In this document: positions 54,367-64,000 of the stretch, in pieces
Layout of the letters: each line of letters begins with the position of its first letter
Numbering within the stretch: the first letter of the stretch is position 1
Assembly: GCA_000733355.1 (NCBI GenBank)
Contig: JNVV01000010.1
Span: forward strand, 32,735-96,734
Length of the DNA: 64,000 nt
DNA from: Falciphora oryzae
Taxonomy: Eukaryota > Ascomycota > Sordariomycetes > Magnaporthales > Magnaporthaceae
Direction: 5' to 3'
Notes under the pieces: generated by a model
Told to the model about the DNA's origin: nothing
What the model saw: only the letters and a program-made list of their open reading frames with translations
The model's database searches: none
Program-made: the position numbers and the translations under genes

Positions 54367-56547
54367 ATGGGGGCTGAGCTACCTGCAGACGCGCAGGCTG
54401 GCAGCGCTGGCGGCCCGTCCAAGCCCGCTGGGCAGGCATCCGACTTGGTTGCGTCGGCGGGATCAAAGCGGCCCCGGACAGAGTGCAGCTCTACAGAGAA
54501 GGGGGCACCGGGCGGCATGGCCGGTGGCCAAGGCGGCAGCTCCGCGCCGGGTGCTGTGGGCGACGACACCGACGAGGGCCAGTGGCAGACCATCGTCAAC
54601 GGCCGCCCGACCAAGCGTCGCAAGAAGTCGCCTAAGAAGGGCTCTGGGAACTATCCCGGCATCTCCTTTTCCTCGCATGCCCGTCTCCAGAGCAAGATCC
54701 AGGTCACCGACCTCCGCGGCCTGGTTCTCTATGTTTTCGCCGACGGCGCCGCCCCTCAATGGATTGCCGTCTCCCATCGGCCCCAGTTCAGAAAGATGGT
54801 CGTGATTATGGTGCCTGGCCTTGAGGAGGCCATGTTCAAGCTGAATGTCAACTTTGCTAGCTTCGAAGAGCGTCATCTGACATCCGGGACTGTGCAGACA
54901 TCACCCGATGACTTCTACCCGAGAAAGCTGCAAGCGGAGCAGCTGCCTGAGGCCTTGAAGCTCTTCTCTAGTATATTCACACACCTCTGGCCCGTCAGGG
55001 CAACTGCCGACGAGAGAGGCTCCATGCCGAGGATGCACTCGCCAGTGACGACCATGCTGAAGGTTCCCCTCCCCAAGTCCAAAGACAAGGGCCCCCGCCC
55101 CGTGCAGGACCGGCTGGAATGGAGAGACGTGCGCACTCGCATCTCCGAGTTCGTCGCAACGCCCCAGGAGTACATCGAGAACAGGTTCTCCCTGCACCCA
55201 GCCATGCTTCCGGACGAGGAGAGCCGCCAGGCCTTCGTCGACCCCGACGGCTGGGTGCATACGGCGGTTGGCACCTTGGGGGACGGCCACGTCCCCGAGG
55301 CCGAGATAGAGCAGGGGAGCATCACGGCCGGCCGCGAGGTCTTCGCCATCGACTGCGAGATGTGCCGCACGGGACCAACAAACAACGACCTATCCCTCAC
55401 CCGCATCACGGTCCTCGCTTGGGACGGCGAGGTCGTCATGGATGAGCTCGTCAAGCCAGACCTTCCCATTCTCGATTACCTCACGCGGTTCTCCGGCATC
55501 ACCGAGGAGATGCTCGAGCCCGTGACGACCACGCTAGCCGACATCCAGAAGCGCCTGCTCGAGCTCCTGCACCCCCGGGCGATCCTCGTAGGCCACTCGC
55601 TAGACTCGGACCTCAAGGCCCTGCAGCTGGCGCACCCGTTCGTAGTCGACACGTCAATCCTCTTCCCCAACCCCGGTGCCCCCAACGGGAAGCACTCGCT
55701 CAAGCACCTCGCCTCGAAATTCCTGAACCGACAAGTGCAGATGAACGAGGGCTCCGGCAAGGGCCACGACAGCCGCGAAGACGCGCTGACGGCGCTTGAT
55801 CTTGTCAAGAAGAAGTGCGAGAAGGGCAGGGACTGGGGCAATGGAGGTGATAACAAGGAGACACTGTTTAAGCGGCTCGCTCGCTCCGGCACCGCCTACC
55901 GAGCCCAAGCCGGCCCCGAGGCAACGGGAGGGGTCGCTTCTGGAAAGTCGACGGCCGCCGTCGACTGGGGCGATGCCGGCTGGGCGCAGTATAGCGACGC
56001 CGACATCTTCATTCCTTGCGAGTCGGACGCGTCAGTTGAGGCGGGCATTGTTCGCGCGGTCCAGGGCGACGCCGATGGGAAGGAGATCCGGGCGGGCGGC
56101 GTGGACTTTGTCTGGGCACGCATGCGGGAGCTGGAGGCCCTCAGGGGCTGGTGGAATAACAACAGGGCGGGCAGCAATGATACCAGCGGGCCTCCTTCGG
56201 TGCACGAGCTCGAGAGACGCCTGGGCTTCCACGACGAGGACGAGGGAGGCCACCCCAAAGATCAGCGTCCAGTGCTCGAGGCTGCCGTGGCGAGCTTGGC
56301 CCAGCGGATCGCCCGCATCCACGAGGCGCTCCCGCCCTGCACGGCTCTCCTGCTCTTCAGCGGCTCCGGAGATCCCCGAGAGATGGAGCGACTCCGAGCA
56401 CAGCAGGCTCGTTACAAGGCCGAGTACAACACCCCAGGCACCAAGTGGGACCAACTCTCGGTCAAATGGACTGATGAAGAGGACCAGGCTCTCCGGAAGG
56501 CCATCCGGGATGCAAGGAATGGCATAGGTTTCATCACGGTCAAGTAA
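54367..56547 (+). CDS. REX1/RNH70-type RNA 3'-exonuclease
   Basis: Single exon of 726 residues. Rex1 (Rnh70) is a nuclear DEDDh exonuclease that trims the 3' ends of 5S rRNA, 5.8S precursors and tRNAs. The N-terminal 110 residues are low-complexity with a basic patch (PTKRRKKSPKKG), a likely nuclear signal. The exonuclease domain runs from about 322 to 485: VFAIDCEMCRTG carries D and E of motif I, ILVGHSLDSDLKAL motif II with D, and GKGHDSREDALTALDL motif III with H and D, so all catalytic residues are present. The C-terminal 240 residues are charged and poorly conserved. Fungi have REX1, REX3 and REX4 families; length and the KHSLKHLASKFL region fit REX1. Confidence 0.87.
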   Translation: MGAELPADAQAGSAGGPSKPAGQASDLVASAGSKRPRTECSSTEKGAPGGMAGGQGGSSAPGAVGDDTDEGQWQTIVNGRPTKRRKKSPKKGSGNYPGISFSSHARLQSKIQVTDLRGLVLYVFADGAAPQWIAVSHRPQFRKMVVIMVPGLEEAMFKLNVNFASFEERHLTSGTVQTSPDDFYPRKLQAEQLPEALKLFSSIFTHLWPVRATADERGSMPRMHSPVTTMLKVPLPKSKDKGPRPVQDRLEWRDVRTRISEFVATPQEYIENRFSLHPAMLPDEESRQAFVDPDGWVHTAVGTLGDGHVPEAEIEQGSITAGREVFAIDCEMCRTGPTNNDLSLTRITVLAWDGEVVMDELVKPDLPILDYLTRFSGITEEMLEPVTTTLADIQKRLLELLHPRAILVGHSLDSDLKALQLAHPFVVDTSILFPNPGAPNGKHSLKHLASKFLNRQVQMNEGSGKGHDSREDALTALDLVKKKCEKGRDWGNGGDNKETLFKRLARSGTAYRAQAGPEATGGVASGKSTAAVDWGDAGWAQYSDADIFIPCESDASVEAGIVRAVQGDADGKEIRAGGVDFVWARMRELEALRGWWNNNRAGSNDTSGPPSVHELERRLGFHDEDEGGHPKDQRPVLEAAVASLAQRIARIHEALPPCTALLLFSGSGDPREMERLRAQQARYKAEYNTPGTKWDQLSVKWTDEEDQALRKAIRDARNGIGFITVK

Positions 56548-57127
56548 TGCCGGGCACGAACCCGTCGGAACTCCAACATGCGCTGCTTGGCTACCTACGT
56601 GCTTGGTAAAGGGGCGGCAAATGCGTCAAAGCAGTCTGCATATCTGTTCCGCCGCAGCTTCGCTCTCAGTCCCGGCAGCCGCGAGGCCCGAGGTACGGCG
56701 CTTAAAGCCCATCTCAGCAGGATCAAGTTGCATGTTGCTGTACCTGTAGAACGCATTGCGGCTGGTCCCTTGCCCCAAGCTGGCATCTCCCCTCAAATAG
56801 GCTGACGGGGTCACAGGGCGTGTGCTGTGATGACCAGAATGCCACGCCCGAGTAGCAACGGCAACAGCCATCCGACAAATTATAATAGCGTCTATCGTAG
56901 TCTGCCTATCTGGGCAGGGAAATCTTATGGCCAGAAAATAAAGGAAACGATCAGTCCAATAACAGATACATTCACGAGATTTGATGGTAGTAGTATTCGA
57001 AAAGCATGGGTAGGGAAAGCCCCGCTTGGCTCTGTAGAAGCACGAGAGCAATTATGAGTGAGGACTAGGCCTGTGTAACATTGCGGCCTGGCCAGAGGCT
57101 AAGCGAACGGCGGCTCAACGACCATTT
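56548..57127. other. Convergent intergenic region
   Basis: About 580 bp between the ends of the exonuclease gene (+) and PEX5 (-). Nothing recognised. Confidence 0.6.
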
Positions 57128-59160
57128 CTAAAAGTCGAAGTCGCCCCTGAACGAATCAGGATCGACGCCGGGAACGACCCTGTCGGCCAGGTCGCGGCGA
57201 CCCATGCCGGTAAAGACGCGGCGGAGGCTGTCGTAGAGGGTTGTGCTGCGGTTCTGCGTCGTGAGGCGGTCGAGGTGCTCGTCGGAGATGGCGCCAGCGC
57301 CCAGGATCTCGCGGGCCTTCTCGCGGCCGCTCTTCTCGACCTCCTTGTGCATGGCGAGAGCGGCAAGCAGGTGGCCGGCGGCCTCGCGCTCGCAGCTCAT
57401 GTTGATACAGCTCACGCCCAGGTTGTAGCGTGCGCGGACAAAGTTGGGGCGGATGGACAGGGCCTTCTCGTAGGCCGAGATGGCGTCCTCGCTCCGGCCG
57501 CTGTTGGCCAGCGTGGCGCCGAGGCGGTTCCACAGAAGGTGGACCTGCCCCCTCTGGTTGCTGGTGCCCTGCTCGGACGAGGCCAGGGCGGCGCTGAAGC
57601 AATCGACGGCCTTGGCGTAGTCCTCGGCGCCGTAGAAGAGCACGCCGAGTCCGACCTGGACGTCCGGGTCCATGTGCTGGCCGTCGGGGGCCAGGCGCGC
57701 GGCCTGCAGGAAAAGGTCCGTGACGCGGTCGTGCAGCTGCTGGCGGTCCGTGAAGCCCATGTCGGCGGCGGCCGAGAGCTTGTCCGGCGGCGCGATTTGC
57801 GGGTACTTGACCGACAGCCACCGCTCCAGCGTGCGGTGCGATGTGCTGTCGTATCCCTCATTGGTGTACGATACGGCCAGGGCCATAAGCGCGGCCGCGT
57901 TGTTGGGGTCCAGCTTGATGGCGTGCTCGAGCGCCCGGATCGCCGCGTCCTCCTTCTCGTTCTGGGCCTGTGCCGAGCCCAGCTGCACCCAGGCCTCGGC
58001 GTGCTCCGGGTTCGCCTGCAACGCTGCCTCGAAGGCCAGCGCGGCGAGCGAGAGGTTGCCGCCCTCCCCCATGATGCGCATGCCCTCGTCGAAGGGGTTC
58101 GGCTGGTTCTTGAATATGTTATCCTCCTCAAACAGGTACTCCTCGAGCGGCGGCGCCCGCCCGAGCCGCCCGTTTTGCAGATCCCAGTCGGCTGTGCGCG
58201 GAAACTCCATGTCGGCGTTTCCGGCCTGGATCCCGTTCCATATGGACTCGAAGTCGCCGAAGCCCGTTTCGGACTCGAGCAGCTCGCTGTCGAGCTTGTT
58301 CAGCTCGGGCTCCATGGTCACGCTCTCGTCCTCCTGCTTTGCCTGCTTGTCCTCCAGCTCGATCTGGGCGAAGTGCTCCTCCCACTTTTGGTCGTCCAGC
58401 TCCACAACCTTCTCTTTACCTTTTCCCTTGACGCCGGTCTCCTGTGTTGCCGGTGTGAGCTGCTCCTGCTGGGGGTACATGGGCTGGTACAGAGGCCGCT
58501 GCATGGAGCTGTAGCCCATACCCATACCCATCCCCATTCCCATCCCCATGGGCATGCTCATCCCCATGCTCATACCCGACGAGTAGCCGGTGCTCATGAG
58601 GGGCCGCTGTTGCTGTGGCTGTTGCTGGAGGGGGGACGCAGCCGAGGCCATTGGCCCAGACTGGTTCAGACGCTGGAAGGCGGCGAACTCGGCAGGGCTG
58701 AATGGTGCTGCCGGGGCAGTAGCTGCAGGTCCAGCGTGGCTCGCGAACTCGTCGGACCAGACGCCGTGGGGCGAGGCAGAGCCGGCACGCATGTGGACGG
58801 CGTGGGCCGGGTCGATGTGGACGTGGCCCATCGGCCCGTGCTCGAAGGCCATCTCGGGCAGGGCTGCGGGCTGGTTCAGGAAGGCAGCCAGGGCCTGGTC
58901 CGTCACGCGGCGCAATCTCACGGGTTAGAAACGGTGGCGGCGGTGGCCCGGAAGGGGCGGAAGGGGCGGCTCGGCACTGCTGGACTCACCTCGTCCTGTG
59001 AAGGGCCGCCGGCCGTCGTGCTGCGGAAGCCATCCTGCGCGCGAGGTCCCCGGTTCATCAGCCTGTCGCGCTGCAGGCTCTGGTCGTCCTGCGCATGCTT
59101 TGCGAGCTGGCTGAGCGGGTTGCCCGCCGTCGAGCACTCGGCTCCGCCCAGGAAGGACAT
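57128..59160 (-). CDS. PEX5: Peroxisomal targeting signal 1 receptor PEX5
   Basis: Two exons on the minus strand, 59160-58990 and 58894-57128, joined by a 95-bp intron (gtgagt...ggaccag), give 645 residues. Pex5 binds C-terminal SKL-type signals in the cytosol and docks at the peroxisome. The N-terminus MSFLGGAECSTAGNPLSQL keeps the conserved Cys9 used for ubiquitin-driven recycling. Pex14-binding pentapeptides are WSDEF (103-107), WEEHF (228-232) and a weaker WNGIQ near 276. A Met/Gly tract lies at about 163-188. Seven TPR-type helical pairs start near 325 (AALAFEAALQANPEHAEAWV, ALEHAIKLDPNNAAALMALA) and continue to SIRPNFVRARYNLGVSCINM, which forms the signal pocket. The acceptor was chosen because it is the only one in phase that links QDE to ALAAFLNQPAA. 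Confidence 0.92.
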
Positions 59161-59985
59161 GTTTGAAGACACAGCCCCCCGCGGGGTCCTGTGGCAGATG
59201 CTTCGGAAGAGCCCCGGGTCGCCGGCCTGTGTGCGCCGGCCTGTGTCGGCGTTGTGGCGGCAGCGTGTTGGATCAGCAGGCCCAAGAGTATATAGCGATA
59301 CTTCAACAACTGTTTTCCCCCTCTTCTTCTCCACGTCCTTGTCTCTCTGCTTTTTGTTCGTGGCAGCGCTGACTGCCTGGCGATGGTGCGCGGAGGTGAG
59401 CTGGGCACGAATGATTGACAGGCCTGCAATAGACCAGACGGTGCCGCCTGCAGTAGGTATTGCCAGTGTGGGCGGGCAGATAAACAACTGGAGGTGGGGA
59501 GATGCTGGGGGCATGTGCCGCGGCTGGGGACAGGCGCAGCTGTGGTTACGTTAGCGGACCCACCGCAAAGGAGCAACTGCGGGAGAGCCAGGGTTGGGTG
59601 CCGAGGCAGTGGCGCATCCACACTCGATTTCCTCCACACGCAAACTCGGCATAAAAAGTTGGACGGCGTGCCGCCCAAGATGTAATGCGTGGCTTGAGCA
59701 AACAAAACGATAGGAGACGTTGTGAACAAACAATCGGGAGAAAAGGGCGTGCGTTCTCAGGTTTCACGTTACTTGGCTTTGGTGGTTGGGTACTCCCGCT
59801 TCCATGCCCGACAGTGATGCGATTTTTTTTGTCTTGCTGCATACCTATCCATACACGCCTGCGGCGCTCCTCTCAATCCTCCACACGCTAGCTACAGCTA
59901 CTGCTCAGGGAAAAAGAAGTATTGGGGCCCGCAAGGTCGAGGTTGTTTGGTTTCGTTCTATGGTACATTCAAAGGCTCCATCCCC
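59161..59985. other. Intergenic, PEX5 promoter and RRM-gene 3' flank
   Basis: About 825 bp. It carries the leader and promoter of PEX5 and the 3' region of the next minus-strand gene. Open frames here continue into the antisense of PEX5 and are not supported as genes. Confidence 0.5.
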
Positions 59986-61197
59986 TCACTGCCCCTCCTC
60001 GTCCAAGCTTGATGGCGGGTTCGACAGCCGATCACCACCAAGCTGCCGCGTGCCATTCGAAGGGCGCTTGGCCTGCGAGAAGTCGATGCGCAGTTGCCTG
60101 CCCAGCAGCGTCATGCTCTCAAGCTTCAAACCCGCCGCCATCGCGGCTTCCTCCGACGAGAAGTCGGCATGGGCGAACCCGCGCGGCCAACCGGTGCTGC
60201 GGTCCACAGCGATGCGTACATCTGTGACATTATCCAGCGACCGGAAAAGCTTGTTAAGCTCCGCATCCGTCGTCTCGTACGGGATGTTGCCGATGTACAG
60301 AGAGTTGGTCGGCGTCCTCTCTGCCAGCGGCGTGCGAACACGATCCTGGTCCGCGGCATTGGTTCTGCTTGTCTTGAGGCGTGGCGAGGCGTGGATGCGA
60401 CGGCCGTGCCAAAAAGAACCGTTGGCCCCAGCCGCGGCCTTGTTCATGTCTTCGGCATTCGTGAAGAAGACAAAAGCATATCTGTGCACCTGCCTGTTAG
60501 CCAACTATTCTAGCAATGGCCAGGGGTACTGTCGACTTGTGCCGTGCGAGGCATTGAGCCGGTCCCGGAACTTACCCTCTGCTCAGACCGCGGACGTCTC
60601 TCGCTACCGAGGTCTTGACAATCTCTCCATACTTGCTGAAAGCATCCATAAGGTGCTCCTCGTTGGCGTCGAAGACAAGGTTGCGGACGAACAGCCCGTA
60701 TGGGGTGTCCTGCCCTTTGGTGTATTTCACAGCTATATCGCGGGAAGAGTACCGGGTCAGTCGTTCGTCCCGCGCATCGTAGGGTCGTTGGTGTGCAAAA
60801 AGATGGAGAAGACTAAGTCATCAGCAACTTGCCTTCTCCTGCGGCCTCTGGTGTGGTGGTGGCAGACTCAGACGCCTCTGTCGAGTCTGCAGGCTTGTCT
60901 TCGCTAATACCCTCTCCCTGGTCCGCGGAATCGACTTGGTTTGCCAGCCAGCGCGTGGCCACAAAAGAGCGCGAAAAGACGGCGGCTGAAGACAGGAGTG
61001 GGTTGGAACCGGTGGCCTTTGGCACCCAGGCCAAGCGCGGGGTTGCGACTACCGCCCGTGATCCATGGGTGGCAGCCGCTCGGAGAGTGGCGCGGCGGAT
61101 AGAATGCCTTTTCAACAGGCAGTGTTAGCAGCCAGTTCCGGGATGCAGAAAGCAGGCAGCTGCCTACCCGCCGGGCGGTGGTGGTAGAGCTAGACAT
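59986..61197 (-). CDS. Two-RRM RNA-binding protein, probably mitochondrial
   Basis: Four exons on the minus strand: 61197-61168 (inferred), about 61016-60833, 60732-60576 and 60481-59986; about 288 residues. RRM1 is YGLFVRNLVFDANEEHLMDA (RNP2 side) with GLSRGYAFVFF (RNP1), spanning the exon 3/4 junction. RRM2 is NSLYIGNIPYETTDAELNKL with GWPRGFAHADF. The N-terminus is rich in Arg, Ser and Ala with almost no acidic residues, suggesting mitochondrial import. The intron between exons 2 and 3 has a GC donor (G|GCAAGT), the only one that keeps the frame. The start is uncertain: exon 1 (MSSSTTTARR) is in phase 0, and only the weak AAAG acceptor before 61016 fits it, although the reading frame upstream of 61016 also looks like a targeting peptide. 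Target RNA is unknown. Confidence 0.75.
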
Positions 61198-64000
61198 TAT
61201 TCCTCCTGCATTGCGGGCTGTGGCTCACATTTTGGGGGTAATAGCGTTATCAAGACGTCGCTTTCAACGTGAGCAATGCAACGGGTAGGCGGCGAGTCTA
61301 GGATCGCAATGCCTAGGTAGTTTCGACCGGCTGCGCTGATTGGGAGCCTAAAGTTAGTAGAAGACTGTGAGAAAGCAGCCGCTGAATGGAGGCGAGGGAA
61401 AAAAAAAAAAAAAAAAAAAGAGAAAAGGGCAGAAAAAAAATTATCTTCATTGTTAAAGTGGCTCCAAACAGCCGTTCAGCGTGGTCAGATCAATTGGGAT
61501 AGGTATCCACTATATGTGGGCCCGGCGGCCCGCTCAATTGACGTCGATGGTGAGCGTCCCCAAAGAGCGAGGGATGCCTTTTTCAGCAGGATCACTCGCC
61601 GAGTTTGATCCGTTCTACAGCTAATGGTTGCCCGTGCATCAATCCACTCATGCTGGCGATGCTTCAGCCGAGGGCCCGGGGCAGGGCCCATATCGCCCCG
61701 AAACTCCAGTCTGTCATCCTCTAGTATCGAGATCATATTGGGCCAGACAGGGGATGACTGCATGTTACTCGAAGAGCTAACTGTCGGAGTCACGGAGCCT
61801 GCCGTGTCGTCCCCAACTTGGGGCCTTTTTCTTTGCAGCGCCAGGCCTTCTCCGCTCGCTGTAGCGCGTCCTTGTCGCCGAGTATGCCAGCTTGGAAAAT
61901 ATCGGCAAAGCTCGCCAGAGCGGAGAACTTGGCACTGTAGTTAGTGATCATGCTGGCCGCAATGTGAGCGTGCTCGAACATGCCTGCATCCCATCTCCTG
62001 CCGTCAACGACGTGGAGGATTCTATTGGCAGGCGCATGTTGAAGGTTGCAGCAGGAAGTTCATTGAGCTCTGTTTTGTCTTAGAAGCTCGCCGCGGCGCC
62101 GAGAGCATCTGCCAAAGACAAGTTGGGGCCTTGTAGGGGTGATGGAGATGATATTGACTCAATCTATGTATAACTAGGCTTAGCCAAGGCTTTTTTTATT
62201 TTTATTTTTTATTTTTTTTATGTCGCTGAATGTTTCGGCACGGCAGTGTGTATTCCTGCCCTGCTGTGTTCAGATCCAGAGCAACCTACGGGGGAACGCC
62301 GTGAGCTTGAGCCACCGCTATGTACTTTAATCGTGCGCAAGCCCTCGAGGCCGCAGGGGTGTTGCTGGGGGCTGAACTTTATGTACGCGGTCGGAGAGAT
62401 GAGGTCTTGTCGCTGCCAAGGACGGTCGTCGGCCGCAGTGATATCGAGTCACGGGTAAAGGCTTACAGAGTATAACAATAGCCAGGCACCGACAGCTACC
62501 TACCTAGGTAGGTAGGTAGGTAGGTAGGTAGATAGGTGACTTGCCAATTGTACGCCGCGCCCCGAGGACCCCGGCCTTTCCGGGTTCGGCGCGGCCGTCT
62601 GACCATGCACGCGACTCTGTTGCTCGTCGATGCAGCGTTACCGCATCCTCGCTCGGTTGCCTTAGGACTTGACGGCCGGAACGGTGGCGTGGGCGGACGA
62701 ACAGTGGCTGCTCGAACAGCGCGGAAACTAAGTGCCCTGGGAGCCAAGGCCATGTTCCACGGCCAAGCCGGACAAGAGCTGGGTAGCGCTATGGCTGGCG
62801 CTTCGTTAGCCCAGCCTTCAAAAGCATGAAATATGGGACAGTCCATCTCGCTGTGGCGCGGGTGGCGTCGATATATCGCCGACTCGGGGACCACCCCGGG
62901 CGGACACTACAGGGAGCGAAGCAATGAAAGCCCAGGAACGGCCCAAAAGGTCGCACACACTACGCACATGCTCGGTAAGCGTCGAAGCAGAGGCACCGTC
63001 GGAACCGGCAGGATTGGGCGGCGGCGCCGCGGGCGGCAAGGACCCCTCCAGTTGCACACAGTACTCATGTGCCCCTGCATGTCCTGCCTCCAGGGCCGAT
63101 CAGCCAGCGATATGGGGCTGTGGGCGCGGGGATGCGTGTCAAGCCCCAACAGAGACACGAGCTTTGCAAACAATGGCAAACACGGTCATGGATGCCCAGC
63201 AGCAAATTGCGGGCGCGATATTGGCGAGGCGGCTGCAGCATTGTGCTCCCGGCGCCAGCCTGGGTCGGGCCAAGCACACCCAGGGCGCAGGGTTGGTCGC
63301 ACGCCGCTCAGGTGAATGGTTCGTGGAGATTGGTGGGATTGCGGAACGATGCCGAACATGCAGAAGAGGAATGCCTCCCTGGATTGTTTGTTTGTTTGTT
63401 GGGCCCATCCGTAAGGCGGCCCGTTGGATTGACTCCGAGGCCCATAAGCCGTGGTGGGCTGGGGCCCCGAGTGAGTGATGGAGACACATTAAAACCCGGC
63501 CGCCAATCGGGCACAAATCAGAGTGCGTAGCCAGCAGCCCCGGCACTCGCCTGTGTCAGTAATACTCCGGGACACCTGGGGGCCGCGGAGCGCACAGGGT
63601 GGTTGTTCAGAGATCGCAAGGGGGTGATGGATCAGCATGCTCGGGTGGGCGGGCTGGTCCCGGCTCGTCCAGGGAAAATGCAAACCCGGTTGGATCGAGC
63701 GAGGACCGCCGGACAGACATCCAGACATCCAGACATCCAGCATGTCCAAGCCAGCCCCTAGGTACCGGAGGAGAGAGCGAGGGACATGGACGGCAAGGCA
63801 CCCCTAGACTCCTTGCGCGCGGCCCCCCCGAGCCGGGGGTCGCTCGCCACCGGAGAGGTATGCGATGAAGCCGTCGCAGCCGCACCCACGCTACGGCTTC
63901 GCGCCTGGATGTTTTTTTTCCGTGGTGCTGGAAGGCGAGCGATTGACCAAGGTAGTGCGTGGTGCGTTACTAGTGACAGACCAGCCGCCGCGATGGCTGT
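61198..64000. other. Right end of window, no recognised gene
   Basis: About 2.8 kb. It has an A run at 61400-61419, T-rich tracts at 62189-62220, and the (AGGT)n microsatellite at 62497-62537. From 62.5 kb on the sequence is GC-rich with many overlapping frames on both strands, Arg/Pro/Gly-rich and without domains. On the minus strand, 62060-61790 reads RILHVVDGRRWDAGMFEHAH and continues for about 65 residues in a protein-like way, but with no start or splice context. It could be a relic or an exon of an unseen gene. Confidence 0.45.
62497..62537. repeat. (AGGT)n microsatellite
   Basis: ctacctacctaggtaggt runs into further aggt units, about ten in all, with one gata interruption at the end. 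The left end is palindromic around cctagg. Confidence 0.95.

Noticed and set aside
57275..59554. Very long plus-strand open frame (759 codons) opposite PEX5
   Set aside because: It is the antisense of a clearly recognised gene, its residues are dominated by Arg, Gly, Val and Leu without any domain, and such frames arise from strong G/C at third positions on the coding strand.
62496..63885. Many overlapping frames near the right end
   Set aside because: All three frames on both strands are open because of high GC; no frame stands out and no motif is seen.

Overview
The window looks like one contig of a filamentous ascomycete, most likely a sordariomycete. Protein-coding genes carry short (about 60-170 bp) GT-AG introns, the coding regions are GC-rich, and the first 21 kb is AT-rich and full of transposon relics whose copies differ mainly by C-to-T and G-to-A changes. 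That pattern is the signature of repeat-induced point mutation (RIP). The two compartments meet sharply near 20.95-21.1 kb.

Positions 1 to about 21,000 hold no host gene I can support. Readable layers are: a degenerate Ty3/gypsy retrotransposon (about 220-4590, + strand); two diverged copies of an unclassified element X (4613-6730 and about 12990-17018); a degenerate LINE (about 6740-10120, - strand); a Pogo/Fot-type DNA transposon (10240-12388) with two related foldback elements (8554-8981 and 13170-13582); and three short hAT-type elements (14531-15329, 16128-16839, and a third split between about 10125 and 17137 by later insertions). The stretch 10.1-17.1 kb reads as a nested set of insertions. 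Around 20.07-20.92 kb a large inverted repeat is itself broken by a 264-bp element with a 7-bp target duplication.

From 21 to 61 kb the window is ordinary gene-rich euchromatin. In order: BCS1 (+), RPF2 (+, six exons), a Zn2Cys6 transcription factor (-), mitochondrial uS11 (-), TIM44 (+), cystathionine gamma-lyase (+), a large DUF1765-like protein (-), a membrane-anchored glutaredoxin (+), an F-box protein (+), a 41-bp assembly gap, ribosomal protein uS19/RPS15 (+), a SET protein (-), a probable complex I 17.8-kDa accessory subunit (-), SIL1 (+), a SET/MYND protein (-), a REX1-type RNA exonuclease (+), PEX5 (-) and a two-RRM protein (-). Exon structures were worked out by hand from splice signals and reading frame. 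The last 2.8 kb (61.2-64.0 kb) has no gene I recognise.

The genes are mostly independent housekeeping genes rather than a cluster. Several serve mitochondria (BCS1 and the complex I subunit in the respiratory chain, TIM44 in protein import, uS11m in translation, perhaps the RRM protein). Others serve the ribosome (RPF2, RPS15, REX1), ER folding (SIL1) and peroxisomal import (PEX5). No biosynthetic gene cluster, CRISPR array or convincing intact tRNA gene was found. The most unusual material is in the transposon block.
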